From: Rhodoplanes sp.
Lineage (GTDB): Bacteria; Pseudomonadota; Alphaproteobacteria; Rhizobiales; Xanthobacteraceae
DNA: 46,833 nucleotides
NCBI RefSeq assembly: GCF_013377085.1
Contig: NZ_JACAAX010000051.1
Span: 1-46,833, forward strand
Reading direction: 5' to 3'
Shown: in pieces, positions 1-8,344 of the stretch
Position numbering within the stretch: the stretch's first letter is position 1
Layout of the letters: each line of letters begins with the position of its first letter
The notes under the pieces: model-generated
What the model saw: the letters and a program-made list of their open reading frames with translations, nothing else
What the model was told of the DNA's origin: nothing
The model's database searches: none
Translations under genes and position numbers: made by a program

Positions 1-428
1 CCGCGGCACCGCCGCCCCGTCGGGCCGGCGAGCGGCTCGCCAGTGCGCCGCTCGAGCGGCTGCGCCCCTATGTCAACGCGCATGATCCGGCCAAGCCGGC
101 CGCCGCCGGCGAGTCCGGGCTGATTGCGCGCCTTCAGGCCTATGCGACCTCGGGCGTCGGCGCCGACGCGCTGCGTGACGCCGCCCTCGCGGCACGACCC
201 GCCGGCCTCGAGCCGCCCGGCACCAGCACCGGACCGGAGGTCGGCCGTACGCCGGAGCGCAGCGTCACGGCCCCGGCCGTGGACCCCGCGGCCGATCCCC
301 ACGGCGGCATGGGCCATGGCGGTCCCGCCGCCGGAGCCGCGGGCACGCCGGCCGAGCCGCCCGCCATGGCCGGTCCTCCGGTCGGCAGCACGGCCCCGAC
401 CACACAGTCCAACGAGGACAATCGCTGA
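1..428 (+). CDS. C-terminal end of an unidentified protein (cut by window edge)
   Basis: An open frame runs from the window edge (first full codon at 3) to a TGA at 426-428, about 141 residues. The first part reads like a folded domain (RPYVNAHDP, then GLIARLQAYATSG). The last 80 residues are rich in Pro, Ala, Gly and Thr, with a GGMGHGGPAAG stretch, so they look like a disordered tail. I do not recognise the family. A perfect 13-bp stem follows the stop, which supports this frame being a real gene end. In related bacteria gyrA often lies near coaD, but this tail gives no reason to call gyrA. Confidence 0.5.
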   Translation, partial: AAPPPRRAGERLASAPLERLRPYVNAHDPAKPAAAGESGLIARLQAYATSGVGADALRDAALAARPAGLEPPGTSTGPEVGRTPERSVTAPAVDPAADPHGGMGHGGPAAGAAGTPAEPPAMAGPPVGSTAPTTQSNEDNR

Positions 429-440
429 GGCACTGACGCT

Positions 441-473
441 CGCGGCTGAAGTTTTTCAAGAACTTCAGCCGCG
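441..473 (+). terminator. Strong hairpin after the first gene
   Basis: Perfect 13-bp arms (CGCGGCTGAAGTT and its complement) enclose a 7-base loop, 12 bases after the stop at 428. There is no T-run after the stem, so it is a probable terminator or mRNA 3' end stabiliser rather than a textbook intrinsic terminator. Confidence 0.65.
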
Positions 474-576
474 TCGTCCAACGGATTAAAATGTCTTCAG
501 AAAAGTCTTGCGCCGAACCGTCGGGGAGAGGCGTCGAAACGCCGTGTTGGTCGCCGCCGGCGGGCGGGAGGGACCG

Positions 577-1188
577 TTGAATCCCGACCTGTTCATCCCC
601 TTCCTGCTGCTCACCTTGGTGCTGATCCTCACGCCGGGGCCGATCGTCACCCTGATGATCTCGACCGGCGCGACGCAGGGCCCGCGGGCCGTGCTCGCCA
701 CCTCGGTCGGCACCATGGCGGGCAATACCGTGCTGATCGGCTCGGTGGCGTTCGGCCTGAGCCTGGTTCTGGCGAGCGCCGCCGTGGTGTTCGAGGTCAT
801 CCGCTGGGCCGGCGTCGCCTATCTGATCTGGCTCGGCGTCCAGGCTTTTCGGCGGGCCGGGCAAGGGGCGGCCGCGCCGGCGCCCGGCGGCGTCCACGTC
901 TCGCGCGGCTTTCTGGTCGCGGTGTCGAACCCCAAGACCATGGCGTTCTTCACGGCCTTCCTGCCGCAATTCGTCGACCCGAGCCTGCCGACGACCTTCC
1001 AGCTCGCCGTCATGGTGGCCGTCTCGGTGCTGCTGTCCGGCCTGCTCGATGCGGCCTGGGGCATCGCGGCCGGCTTCGGCCGCGCCTGGTTTCTGGCGCC
1101 GTCGCGCCAAAAACTGCTCGGCCGGGTTTCGGGTGCCGTGCTGATCGGCGGCGGCGTCTGGCTGGCGCTGTCGCGGCGGCCGGCGTGA
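577..1188 (+). CDS. LysE/RhtB-family exporter
   Basis: A 203-residue inner-membrane protein of the LysE/RhtB family, which export amino acids or their derivatives. The N-terminus carries the family signature LILTPGPIVTLM in the first helix, and further hydrophobic helices follow, with the PKTMAFFTAFLPQF segment typical of the family near the middle. I chose the TTG at 577 because GGGAGG lies 4 bases upstream and the first helix then begins at once; the frame stays open further upstream to a TTG at 508, but that extension is Arg-rich and unlike the family. It stands alone between an upstream hairpin and coaD. The substrate cannot be told from sequence. Confidence 0.85.
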   Translation: MNPDLFIPFLLLTLVLILTPGPIVTLMISTGATQGPRAVLATSVGTMAGNTVLIGSVAFGLSLVLASAAVVFEVIRWAGVAYLIWLGVQAFRRAGQGAAAPAPGGVHVSRGFLVAVSNPKTMAFFTAFLPQFVDPSLPTTFQLAVMVAVSVLLSGLLDAAWGIAAGFGRAWFLAPSRQKLLGRVSGAVLIGGGVWLALSRRPA

Positions 1189-1253
1189 CGTCGCTGCATC
1201 ACGATACCGTCCGGCACCTTGCCGGCTCTGCGCCGGCAGGCTAGACCCGCACC

Positions 1254-1766
1254 ATGCTGCGCACCGCCCTCTATGCCGGATCGTTCGATCCGGTCACCAA
1301 CGGCCATCTCGATGTCGTTCGCCAGGCCGCCCGCCTGGCCGATCGGCTGGTGCTGGCGATCGGCATCCATCCCGGCAAGGTGCCGCTGTTCTCGGCCGAG
1401 GAGCGCGCCGCCATGCTGGTGGAGACCTGCACGCCGTTGGCCGCGCGCGAGGGCTGCGCCATCGAGGTCGTCACCTTCGCCGGCCTGGTCGTCACGGCGG
1501 CGCGGGAGGCGGGCGCCGTCGCCCTGATTCGCGGGCTGCGCGACGGCACCGACCTCGACTACGAGATGCAACTCGCCGGCATGAACGGGGCAATGGCGCC
1601 CGAGATGGCCACCGTGTTCCTGCCCGCCTCGCCGCTGGTGCGCCCGATCACCGCCACACTGGTTCGCCAGATTGCGGCGATGGGCGGGGACGTCTCGGCC
1701 TTCGTGCCGCCGGCCGTGGCCGCCCGGCTGAAGGTCCGGTTCGCCGCCCGGCCTCCTGGACCCTGA
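1254..1766 (+). CDS. coaD: Phosphopantetheine adenylyltransferase
   Basis: Catalyses the fourth step of coenzyme A synthesis, joining 4'-phosphopantetheine and ATP to give dephospho-CoA. The 170 residues match the usual length (about 160-170). The N-terminal [14 protein letters not shown] holds the nucleotidyltransferase T/SxGH-type signature, and [15 protein letters not shown] and [16 protein letters not shown] are the conserved middle and C-terminal blocks. It heads the order coaD - cyclophilin - cyclophilin - queA - tgt, which is familiar from Hyphomicrobiales. The ATG at 1254 begins directly with the beta-strand leading into the signature, so little extra N-terminus is possible. Confidence 0.95.
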   Translation: MLRTALYAGSFDPVTNGHLDVVRQAARLADRLVLAIGIHPGKVPLFSAEERAAMLVETCTPLAAREGCAIEVVTFAGLVVTAAREAGAVALIRGLRDGTDLDYEMQLAGMNGAMAPEMATVFLPASPLVRPITATLVRQIAAMGGDVSAFVPPAVAARLKVRFAARPPGP

Positions 1767-1867
1767 GACGCGCGCTTCATGCGATCAGCCCGTTTCACGC
1801 CTCGCCGTCGGCGCGTGCCCGTCCGGGCCGCCGTCGATCGTTCCATCGCAACCCGCAAGGACGTTCC

Positions 1868-2425
1868 ATGATCCGACTGATTGCCGCCTTCGCCGTGCTG
1901 ATGCTCTCGGCCGTCGCGCAGGCCCAGCCGCTGCCGGCCGGGGTCGACCCCCAAAACACCATCCTGCTCGACACCAAGGACGGCCGCATCGTCATCAAGC
2001 TGCGGCCCGATCTCGCGCCCAAGCATGCCGAGCGCTTCAAGCTGCTCGCCCGCGAGAAGTACTACGACAACGTGCCGTTTCATCGGGTGATCGCCGGCTT
2101 CATGGCGCAGACCGGCGACGGCCAGTTCGGCAACGGCACGGGCGGCTCGAAATATCCGAACCTGCCGGCCGAGTTCTCCAACGTGCCGTTCAAGCGCGGT
2201 ATCGTCGGCATGGCCCGCTCCAGCGATCCCAACTCGGCCAACAGCCAGTTCTTCATCATGTTCGCCGAGAACCCCGGCCTCGACGGCAAGTACACGGTGG
2301 TCGGCGAGGTGGTCAGCGGCATGAACGTCGTCGACAAGGTCAAGAAGGGCTCGGAGACCGACAACGGGCGGGTCACCAATCCGGACAAGATCGTCCGCAT
2401 GCAGGTCGCCGCCGACGCCAAATGA
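1868..2425 (+). CDS. Exported cyclophilin-type peptidyl-prolyl isomerase
   Basis: Catalyses cis-trans isomerisation of prolyl bonds to help proteins fold. The 185 residues start with a signal peptide (MIRLIAAFAVLMLSAVAQAQ, cleavage likely after AQA), so it should act in the periplasm. The cyclophilin core is clear: FHRVIAGFMAQTGD carries the catalytic Arg and the Gln-containing strand, followed by SQFFIMFAENPGLDGKYTVVGEV. It is the first of a tandem pair; the second copy lacks the signal peptide, so the pair supplies one isomerase on each side of the inner membrane. Confidence 0.93.
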   Translation: MIRLIAAFAVLMLSAVAQAQPLPAGVDPQNTILLDTKDGRIVIKLRPDLAPKHAERFKLLAREKYYDNVPFHRVIAGFMAQTGDGQFGNGTGGSKYPNLPAEFSNVPFKRGIVGMARSSDPNSANSQFFIMFAENPGLDGKYTVVGEVVSGMNVVDKVKKGSETDNGRVTNPDKIVRMQVAADAK

Positions 2426-2538
2426 TCGCGGCGCGAAAAATGATCACTGCCTAGGAGACGCATCGGCCGCGGCCCGAAGCGCCGCGCCGATGACGAGACG
2501 ACAAACCGAGTTCGCCAACCAGGGACAGCCAAAGAACC

Positions 2539-3009
2539 ATGAGCGAAGCGACCGAGAACACCCTTCTGCTGGAGACCACCAAGGGCCCCGTCACCATCGA
2601 GATGCGGCCCGACCTCGCGCCCGGCCATGTCGCGCGGATCAAGGAGCTGGTCCGCCAGGGTTTTTACGACGGCATCGTGTTCCACCGCGTGATCGAAGAC
2701 TTCATGGCCCAGACCGGCTGCCCGCACGGCACCGGCACGGGCGGCTCCGGCCAGAAGCTCAAGGCCGAGTTCTCCAAGGAGAAGCACACCCGCGGCACCG
2801 TCTCGATGGCCCGCGCCCAGAGCCCGGATTCGGGCGACAGCCAGTTCTTCATCTGCTTCACCGACGCGACCTGGCTCGACGGCCAGTACACGGTTTGGGG
2901 CAAGGTGACGGCCGGCATGGACAACATCGACAAGATCGAGCGCGGCGAGCCGGTCAAGACTCCCGACAAGATCATCACGGCCCGCATGGCCGCCGACGCG
3001 GCGGCCTGA
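2539..3009 (+). CDS. Cytoplasmic cyclophilin-type peptidyl-prolyl isomerase
   Basis: A 156-residue single-domain cyclophilin without a signal peptide, so cytoplasmic. Catalytic core motifs are FHRVIEDFMAQTG, MARAQSPDSGDSQFFI and WLDGQYTVWGKV. It resembles the exported paralogue just upstream throughout the core, which points to tandem duplication followed by a change of location. The start ATG at 2539 is followed by SEATENTLLLETTKG, the usual short N-terminus for this class. A pair of palindromic repeats separates it from queA. Confidence 0.93.
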   Translation: MSEATENTLLLETTKGPVTIEMRPDLAPGHVARIKELVRQGFYDGIVFHRVIEDFMAQTGCPHGTGTGGSGQKLKAEFSKEKHTRGTVSMARAQSPDSGDSQFFICFTDATWLDGQYTVWGKVTAGMDNIDKIERGEPVKTPDKIITARMAADAAA

Positions 3010-3028
3010 TCCGGCGCTTCTTCACCTT

Positions 3029-3139
3029 TCCCCGCGCGCGGGGAGAGGTCGACGCGCGCCGCGCGGCGGGTGAGGGGGCGCCTCCGTATCCACGCAACGC
3101 CGCCTCATCCCGACCTTCTCCCCGCGCGCGGGGAGAAGG
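3029..3139. repeat. Palindromic intergenic repeat, double-stem form
   Basis: Two GC palindromes bracket about 70 bases: TCCCCGCGCGCGGGGA at 3029-3044 and a perfect 26-base palindrome at 3114-3139 whose arms read CCTTCTCCCC. Between them lies a GGTGAGGGGG / CCTCATCC pair. A shorter relative lies at 5650-5674. This is a REP-like element of the kind scattered between genes in alphaproteobacterial genomes. Confidence 0.75.
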
Positions 3140-3169
3140 AGAGCGGTCTCCGTGCCGGCGACTTTCATC

Positions 3170-4249
3170 ATGCGCACCGATCTCTTCGATTTCGTCCTGC
3201 CGCCCGACCTGATCGCGCTGCGGCCCGCGAGCCCGCGCGATTGCGCGCGGCTGCTGGTCGTGCGTCCCGGCGGCGCTCCGGAGCTCGACGACCGCGTCGT
3301 GCGCGACCTGCCGGCGCTGCTGCGCCCCGGCGACCAGATCGTCGTCAACGACACCAAGGTGATCCCGGCGCAGCTTTTCGGCCGGCGGCTCGGCCGCGGG
3401 GCGGAGGCCCGCGTCGAGGCGACGCTGATCGAGCGGCTCGACGGCTCGCGCTGGCGGGCCCTGGTCAAGGGCGCCAAGAAGCTCGCCGCCGGCGACGTGG
3501 TGCGGTTCGGCGACGAGGGAAAGGTCTGCTTCCTCGGCCAGCTCGATGCCACGGTGGAGCAGAAGGGCGACGACGGCGCCGTGACGCTGGCGTTCGCGTT
3601 CCACGGCCCGGTGCTCGACCAGGCGATCGACGAGCGCGGCGCCATGCCGCTGCCGCCCTATATCGCGGCGCGCCGTCCTGCCGACGAAAAAGACCGCGCC
3701 GACTACCAAACCCTGTTCGCCCGCCAGGAGGGGGCGGTGGCGGCGCCGACCGCCGGCCTGCACTTCACCGACGACCTTTTGGCGCGCCTGTCCATGGCCG
3801 GCATCGGGCTGCACACCGTGACGCTGCATGTCGGCCCCGGCACGTTCCTGCCGGTGAAAGCGGAGGACACGGCGGATCACCGCATGCATGCCGAGCACGG
3901 CGTGGTGACGGCCGAGACGGCCGCGGCCTTGAACGCGGCGCATGAAAAGGGCGGCCGCATCGTCGCGGTCGGCTCGACCTCGCTGCGGCTCCTGGAAAGC
4001 GCCGCCGCCGAAACCGGCGTGATCCGGCCGTTTGCCGGCGCGACCTCGATCTTCATCACGCCGGGCTACTGTTTCCGCGCCGTCGACGTGATGATGACCA
4101 ACTTCCATCTGCCGCGCTCGACCCTGTTCATGCTGGTCGCGGCCTTCTCCGGCCTCGACACCATGCGGCGCGCCTACGCGCATGCGATCGAGACGCGATA
4201 TCGCTTCTATTCCTATGGCGATGCCAGCCTGCTGTTCCGCGGCGCGTGA
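3170..4249 (+). CDS. queA: tRNA preQ1(34) S-adenosylmethionine ribosyltransferase-isomerase
   Basis: Transfers and isomerises the ribosyl group of SAM onto preQ1 in tRNA, forming epoxyqueuosine at wobble position 34. The 359-residue protein shows family motifs in order: [16 protein letters not shown] at the N-terminus, [36 protein letters not shown], the [13 protein letters not shown] block, [11 protein letters not shown] and [21 protein letters not shown] prefer the ATG at 3170, which gives MRTDLFDF as in homologues; a GTG at 3152 would add six residues. It lies upstream of tgt, whose product acts one step earlier in the same pathway; a REP-like element sits between the two. Confidence 0.95.
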   Translation: MRTDLFDFVLPPDLIALRPASPRDCARLLVVRPGGAPELDDRVVRDLPALLRPGDQIVVNDTKVIPAQLFGRRLGRGAEARVEATLIERLDGSRWRALVKGAKKLAAGDVVRFGDEGKVCFLGQLDATVEQKGDDGAVTLAFAFHGPVLDQAIDERGAMPLPPYIAARRPADEKDRADYQTLFARQEGAVAAPTAGLHFTDDLLARLSMAGIGLHTVTLHVGPGTFLPVKAEDTADHRMHAEHGVVTAETAAALNAAHEKGGRIVAVGSTSLRLLESAAAETGVIRPFAGATSIFITPGYCFRAVDVMMTNFHLPRSTLFMLVAAFSGLDTMRRAYAHAIETRYRFYSYGDASLLFRGA

Positions 4250-4315
4250 GCCGGCCCATCACGTCGGAAGACGGGACTAGACTATTTTCCGCCGAGGTCG
4301 ACCCACACTCCGTTC

Positions 4316-4381
4316 ATTCCCGCGAAAGCGGGAATCCAGTGCCACGCGTCGAGTGGCCCCTGGATCCCCGCTTTCGCGGGG
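4316..4381. repeat. Palindromic intergenic repeat between queA and tgt
   Basis: Two hairpins: ATTCCCGCGAAAGCGGGAAT at 4316-4335 and CCCCGCTTTCGCGGGG at 4366-4381. The inner flanks (AATCCAG and CTGGAT) also pair, so the whole unit can fold into a branched structure. It differs in sequence from the element at 3029-3139, so it is a second repeat family. Confidence 0.75.
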
Positions 4382-4479
4382 ACGAGCGGACATCAGGATT
4401 GATTCATCGCTATCGAAAACTGCTCTAGGCCGCGCCATCTGATATTCAGTGTCCCCGACACGGACCCGAGACACTCTCG

Positions 4480-5604
4480 ATGAACTTCGATCTCCTCTCC
4501 ACCGACGGCGCCGCCCGGCTCGGCACGCTCGAGACGCCGCACGGCACGGTGCGCACGCCCGCCTTCATGCCGGTCGGGACGCAGGCCGCCATGAAGGGCG
4601 TGCACTGGCACGAGGTGCGCGAGGCGGGCGCCGACATCGTGCTGTCCAACACCTATCACCTGATGCTCCGGCCCGGCGCCGAGCGCATCGGAAAACTCGG
4701 CGGGCTGCACGCCTTCATGGGCTGGTCGGGCCCGATCCTCACGGACTCCGGCGGCTTTCAGGTGATGTCGCTGTCGGACCTGCGAAAGGTCGACGAGCAA
4801 GCGGTGACGTTCCGCTCGCATGTCGACGGGGCCACCGTGGTGCTGTCGCCGGAGCGCGCCGTGGACATTCAGCGGCTGCTCGGCTCCGACATCGCCATGC
4901 AGCTCGACGAATGCGTCGCGCTGCCGGCCGAGCGGGCCGATCTGGCCCGCGCGATGAATCTGTCGCTGCGCTGGGCGGAGCGCTGCAAGCGCGCCTTCGA
5001 GCCGGATCTTCCCTCGGGCCGCGCCCTGTTCGCCATCGTCCAGGGCGGGGACGTTCCGGCGCTTCGTCGCGAGAGTGCGCAAAAACTCGTCGAGATGGAT
5101 TTTCAGGGCTACGCCATCGGCGGACTGGCGGTCGGCGAGCCCCAAGAGACCATGCTGGCCATGATCGAGGAGACGGCGCCGCTGCTTCCCGAGGACCGGC
5201 CGCGCTACCTGATGGGGGTCGGTACGCCGGACGATCTTTTGAAGTCGGTGGCGCGCGGCATCGACATGTTCGATTGCGTGCTGCCGACCCGCAACGGCCG
5301 CCACGGGCTCGCCTATACGCGCTTCGGGCCGGTCAATCTGAAGAACGCGCGCCACCAGGAGGACCCACGGCCGCTCGATCCGGAGAGCCCGTGCCGGATC
5401 GCCCGCGAGGTGCCGCGCGCCTATCTGCACCACCTGGTGCGGGCGAACGAGACGCTCGGCGCGATGTATCTCAGCATCGTCAACATCGCCTATTTCCAGA
5501 CCCTGATGCAGGGCGTGCGCGCCGCCATCGCGGAGCGCCGCTTCGCCGATCACGCGAGCGCCGTCACGGCCGGCTGGAGCGCCGGCGACCTGCCGGCGCT
5601 GTGA
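4480..5604 (+). CDS. tgt: tRNA-guanine transglycosylase, with most zinc ligands replaced
   Basis: Exchanges guanine-34 of target tRNAs for preQ1. The 374 residues have the usual length and the catalytic Asp motifs LTDSGGFQ and DMFDCVLPTRNGRHG; IGGLAVGE matches the bacterial preQ1 pocket. The C-terminal zinc site is odd. Known enzymes carry CxCxxC followed by a His about 26 residues later (HN before xxYY). Here the segment reads DPESPCRIARE and later LSIVNIAYF, so by alignment two of the three cysteines are Ser and Ala and the His is Val. Only one ligand remains. The rest of the barrel looks intact, so the gene is probably functional. I cannot tell whether this loss is common in the lineage. 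Confidence 0.9.
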   Translation: MNFDLLSTDGAARLGTLETPHGTVRTPAFMPVGTQAAMKGVHWHEVREAGADIVLSNTYHLMLRPGAERIGKLGGLHAFMGWSGPILTDSGGFQVMSLSDLRKVDEQAVTFRSHVDGATVVLSPERAVDIQRLLGSDIAMQLDECVALPAERADLARAMNLSLRWAERCKRAFEPDLPSGRALFAIVQGGDVPALRRESAQKLVEMDFQGYAIGGLAVGEPQETMLAMIEETAPLLPEDRPRYLMGVGTPDDLLKSVARGIDMFDCVLPTRNGRHGLAYTRFGPVNLKNARHQEDPRPLDPESPCRIAREVPRAYLHHLVRANETLGAMYLSIVNIAYFQTLMQGVRAAIAERRFADHASAVTAGWSAGDLPAL

Positions 5605-5649
5605 GGGCAGTGCGGGTGAAGTGATTGCAGATTCGCGGCGCCAGCTCTC

Positions 5650-5674
5650 CCTCTCCCCGCATGGCGGGGAGAGG
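5650..5674. repeat. Palindromic intergenic repeat, single stem
   Basis: CCTCTCCCCGC and its exact complement (11 bp each) surround a 3-base loop, between the convergent ends of tgt and the following minus-strand gene. It is related to the stems at 3029-3139 and may double as a transcription end. Confidence 0.75.
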
Positions 5675-5694
5675 TGAAGCAAGGGCGCATCGGA

Positions 5695-6663
5695 TCAATC
5701 CTGCTGCATGCCGCCCGACTTGGCGTAGACCTCGAGCCGGCTGCGCTCGTCGGCGATGTAGCGGGCGAAGTCCTCGATCGAGCCTTCCGCCGTCTCGATG
5801 TCGGAGGCCGCCAGCTTGGCCTTCACCTCCGGAGACTTCATGGCAGTCTGGATGGCGGCGTTCATCCTCTCGATGATCGGCTGCGGCGTTCCCTTGGGCG
5901 CGTAGAGGCCGGCCCAGTGGCCGATCCGGATGTTGGGGAAGCCCTGCTCGGTCGCGGTGGCGAGATCCGGATAGGTGCTCATGCGCTTGCCGTGGGTCGA
6001 GGCGATCGCCTTGAGGTTGCCGGCGCGCACCTGCGGCAGCACCACGATGCTGGCCTCCGAGGTCGCCGGCACGCTGTTCTGCAGCACCGCCGTGACACCC
6101 TCGCCGCCGCTCTTGTAGGGGACGATCTGCAGGTTCAGGCCGGAGGCCTCGCGCAGCATCTCGGCGACGAAATGCGGGGTGGTGCCGCGCCCCGCGGTCG
6201 CCCAGTCGGTGCCGCCGGGCCGGCTCTTGGCCCAGGCGACGAAGCTCTTCAGGTCGGTCGCCGGCACGCTCGGATTGATCGCGATGATCGAGGGCGACAC
6301 CGCGATCATGCCGACCGGGACGAGGTCGGAGTCCGCGTAGGGCAGCTTCTTCGACAGGAGGCTGTTGACCACGACGCCACCGGCGCCGATCAGGAACGTG
6401 TAGCCGTCTGGCCGCGACTTCGCGACATAGTCGGTGCCGATCACGGCGCCGGCGCCCGGCTTGTTCTCGATCACCACCGGCTTGCCGATCTGCTTCGACA
6501 CGGCCTCGGCGGCGACCCGCGCGACCAGGTCGTTGGCACCGCCGGGACCGAACGGGACGATCCAGCGGACGGTGGTTTCGGGCCATTCGGCCTGGGCCGA
6601 GAATGTGCCGCCGAGAAGCAGGAGAGCCGCGAGCAGAGCGCGGGGGAGGGTCATCATGGTCAT
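5695..6663 (-). CDS. Bug/TctC-type periplasmic solute receptor
   Basis: A 322-residue receptor of the Bug (TctC) family, which bind carboxylates and similar small acids in the periplasm. The start MTMMTLPRALLAALLLLGG is a signal peptide ending near AQA. Family blocks follow: WIVPFGPGGANDLVAR, VIENKPGAGAVIGTDYVAKS and DGYTFLIG. No TctA or TctB membrane genes are nearby, so it is an orphan receptor. It is downstream of, and on the same strand as, the MmgE/PrpD gene, with a second Bug receptor on the far side, which suggests uptake and catabolism of one organic acid. The ligand is unknown. Confidence 0.88.
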   Translation of the reverse strand: MTMMTLPRALLAALLLLGGTFSAQAEWPETTVRWIVPFGPGGANDLVARVAAEAVSKQIGKPVVIENKPGAGAVIGTDYVAKSRPDGYTFLIGAGGVVVNSLLSKKLPYADSDLVPVGMIAVSPSIIAINPSVPATDLKSFVAWAKSRPGGTDWATAGRGTTPHFVAEMLREASGLNLQIVPYKSGGEGVTAVLQNSVPATSEASIVVLPQVRAGNLKAIASTHGKRMSTYPDLATATEQGFPNIRIGHWAGLYAPKGTPQPIIERMNAAIQTAMKSPEVKAKLAASDIETAEGSIEDFARYIADERSRLEVYAKSGGMQQD

Positions 6664-6845
6664 CCCTGAAACGACAGTGTGGGGCCGAAGCCCGCCGCCG
6701 GGGACGTGTCGCCGATGAGGTGAGACATGGACGCGGCCGGCGGCGCGGAGCGATGAACGCCCGCGTTCTGGCGGGTGGGGCGGGTCGTGCCGGACCGGCG
6801 CGAGCGGCCGCCCGCCGAAAGATTACATCGCGGTCCGGCCGCTGG

Positions 6846-8273
6846 CTACGGCCGAACCACGGCCGGGTCGAACGGCATGCGTGCTGCTCCGGCGTGCATC
6901 GGGATGCCTTGCGGTGGCGTCCAGGCGCGGCCGAGGGCGGCGACGTCGTCGAGCGTCTCGAAGGCCAGCAGCGCCTCGCGCAGCCGCAGCACGGCCCGGG
7001 GCGGCAGCGCCTTGGCGGCGCAGCCGGCGAATTTCGCGGCGATCAGCTCGGGCGGCGCCGGGTCCTCGGGGCGCCGGCCGTAGGGCGAGTCCATCTTCAG
7101 GTGGAGACGACGGCCGTCGGTCAGCGTCACGGTCAGCTCGGTCAGATAGTTGCCGTCGATGGCCTGCGACGGATCCGGATGCGGCGCGGCCGTGACCCGG
7201 CTCATCAGCTCCTGCAGGCGCGGCTCGGCGCGCGGTGCGGCGCCGAAACTGTCGAGCCCGATGCGGCCGTCGAGCAGGCCGCGGGCGAGGCAGTACTGAA
7301 CGCTGAACTTGGCGTCGAGCTCGGTCGCCAGCGTCGGCCGGTCGACATGCAGCAGCCGCAGCGGATGCACCAGCACGTCCATGCGGGCGACGTCGTCGAC
7401 CGTGAACGCGTGCCGCTTCGCCAGGGTGAACAGCGCATCGAGCGCCGTGTGGGTGCTGTCGCAGCAGGGATAGAGCTTGATCCCGATGCCGGGCTCGACG
7501 ATGTCGAGCGGCGCCGCCCAGTCGCGCGTCGCCGCCGCGGGGTCGAAGGTGCCGGTGCCGTTGTAGACCAGGAAGAATCCCTGCTTGTGCTCGAACGCAT
7601 CCGGGTTGGCCGTGAAGCCCTCGCGGGCCAGCAGCGCCGCCATCAGGCCGTTGCGGGCGCAGTGGCCGACATGGAACGGCTTGGTCATGGTGCCGAAGTT
7701 GGCCTTGATGCCGCTGGCCAGCGAACCGCACATGGACAGCGCCATGGCGACCTGCTCGGCCCGCAGGCCCAACAGCTTGGCGCAGGCCGCGGCGGCGCCG
7801 AACACGCCCATGGTGGCGGTCGGGTGCCAGCCCTTCTCGTAGTGATGGAAGTTGACGCAGCGGGCGAGCCGCGTCTCGGTCTCGAAGCCGGCCACGAAGG
7901 CGAGCAGCAGGTCGCGCCCGCTGACCGTGCGGGTCTCGGCGAGCGCCAGCAAGGCCGGCAGCACCGGCGCGCTCGGATGGCCGCCGATCGCGACATTGAC
8001 GTCGTCGAAGTCGAGCGCATGCGCGGCTGCGCCGTTGACGAGCGCTGCGCAAAGAGGGTCGAGGCGCTCGCGGCGGCCTATCAGCGAGGCCGGCCCGGGC
8101 GTGGCGAGCCCCGGCGTGCGCAGCAGGGTGCGCACCACCGGCTCGTCGGCGCCGGCGAGCGCGCAGCCGACCGTGTCGAGGATCACGGTCTTGGCGTTGT
8201 CGACGGCGCAGGCGGTGAGATCGTCCTGGCTCAGGCGGACGATGCGCTCGGCGAGATCCAGGCTGATGCTCAT
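6846..8273 (-). CDS. MmgE/PrpD family protein
   Basis: A 475-residue member of the MmgE/PrpD family, which includes 2-methylcitrate dehydratase, cis-aconitate decarboxylase and many uncharacterised dehydratases. Visible family blocks are DTVGCALAG, AAAHALDFDDVN, HPSAPVLPALLALAE, GWHPTATMGVFGAAAACAKLLGL and GTMTKPFHVGHCARNG (the conserved lysine/histidine region). The ATG at 8273 gives MSISLDLAERIV, a normal beginning. Methylcitrate-cycle partners (prpB, prpC) are absent, so a role in another acid pathway is more likely. It sits between two Bug receptors on the same strand, and the three genes probably form one catabolic unit. Confidence 0.85.
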   Translation of the reverse strand: MSISLDLAERIVRLSQDDLTACAVDNAKTVILDTVGCALAGADEPVVRTLLRTPGLATPGPASLIGRRERLDPLCAALVNGAAAHALDFDDVNVAIGGHPSAPVLPALLALAETRTVSGRDLLLAFVAGFETETRLARCVNFHHYEKGWHPTATMGVFGAAAACAKLLGLRAEQVAMALSMCGSLASGIKANFGTMTKPFHVGHCARNGLMAALLAREGFTANPDAFEHKQGFFLVYNGTGTFDPAAATRDWAAPLDIVEPGIGIKLYPCCDSTHTALDALFTLAKRHAFTVDDVARMDVLVHPLRLLHVDRPTLATELDAKFSVQYCLARGLLDGRIGLDSFGAAPRAEPRLQELMSRVTAAPHPDPSQAIDGNYLTELTVTLTDGRRLHLKMDSPYGRRPEDPAPPELIAAKFAGCAAKALPPRAVLRLREALLAFETLDDVAALGRAWTPPQGIPMHAGAARMPFDPAVVRP

Positions 8274-8344
8274 GATGAACTCGATCCTTGACCATGCGCC
8301 GGGACGGTGCGGCGCGAAAAGACGGAGCGTCGTCGTCGCGATCG

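Noticed and set aside
4246-4428. Short frame between queA and tgt
   Set aside because: It consists mainly of the palindromic repeat at 4316-4381 read as codons.
3029-5674. CRISPR-like repeats
   Set aside because: The repeats are palindromes with unequal spacing and lie between separate genes. There are no spacers and no cas genes.
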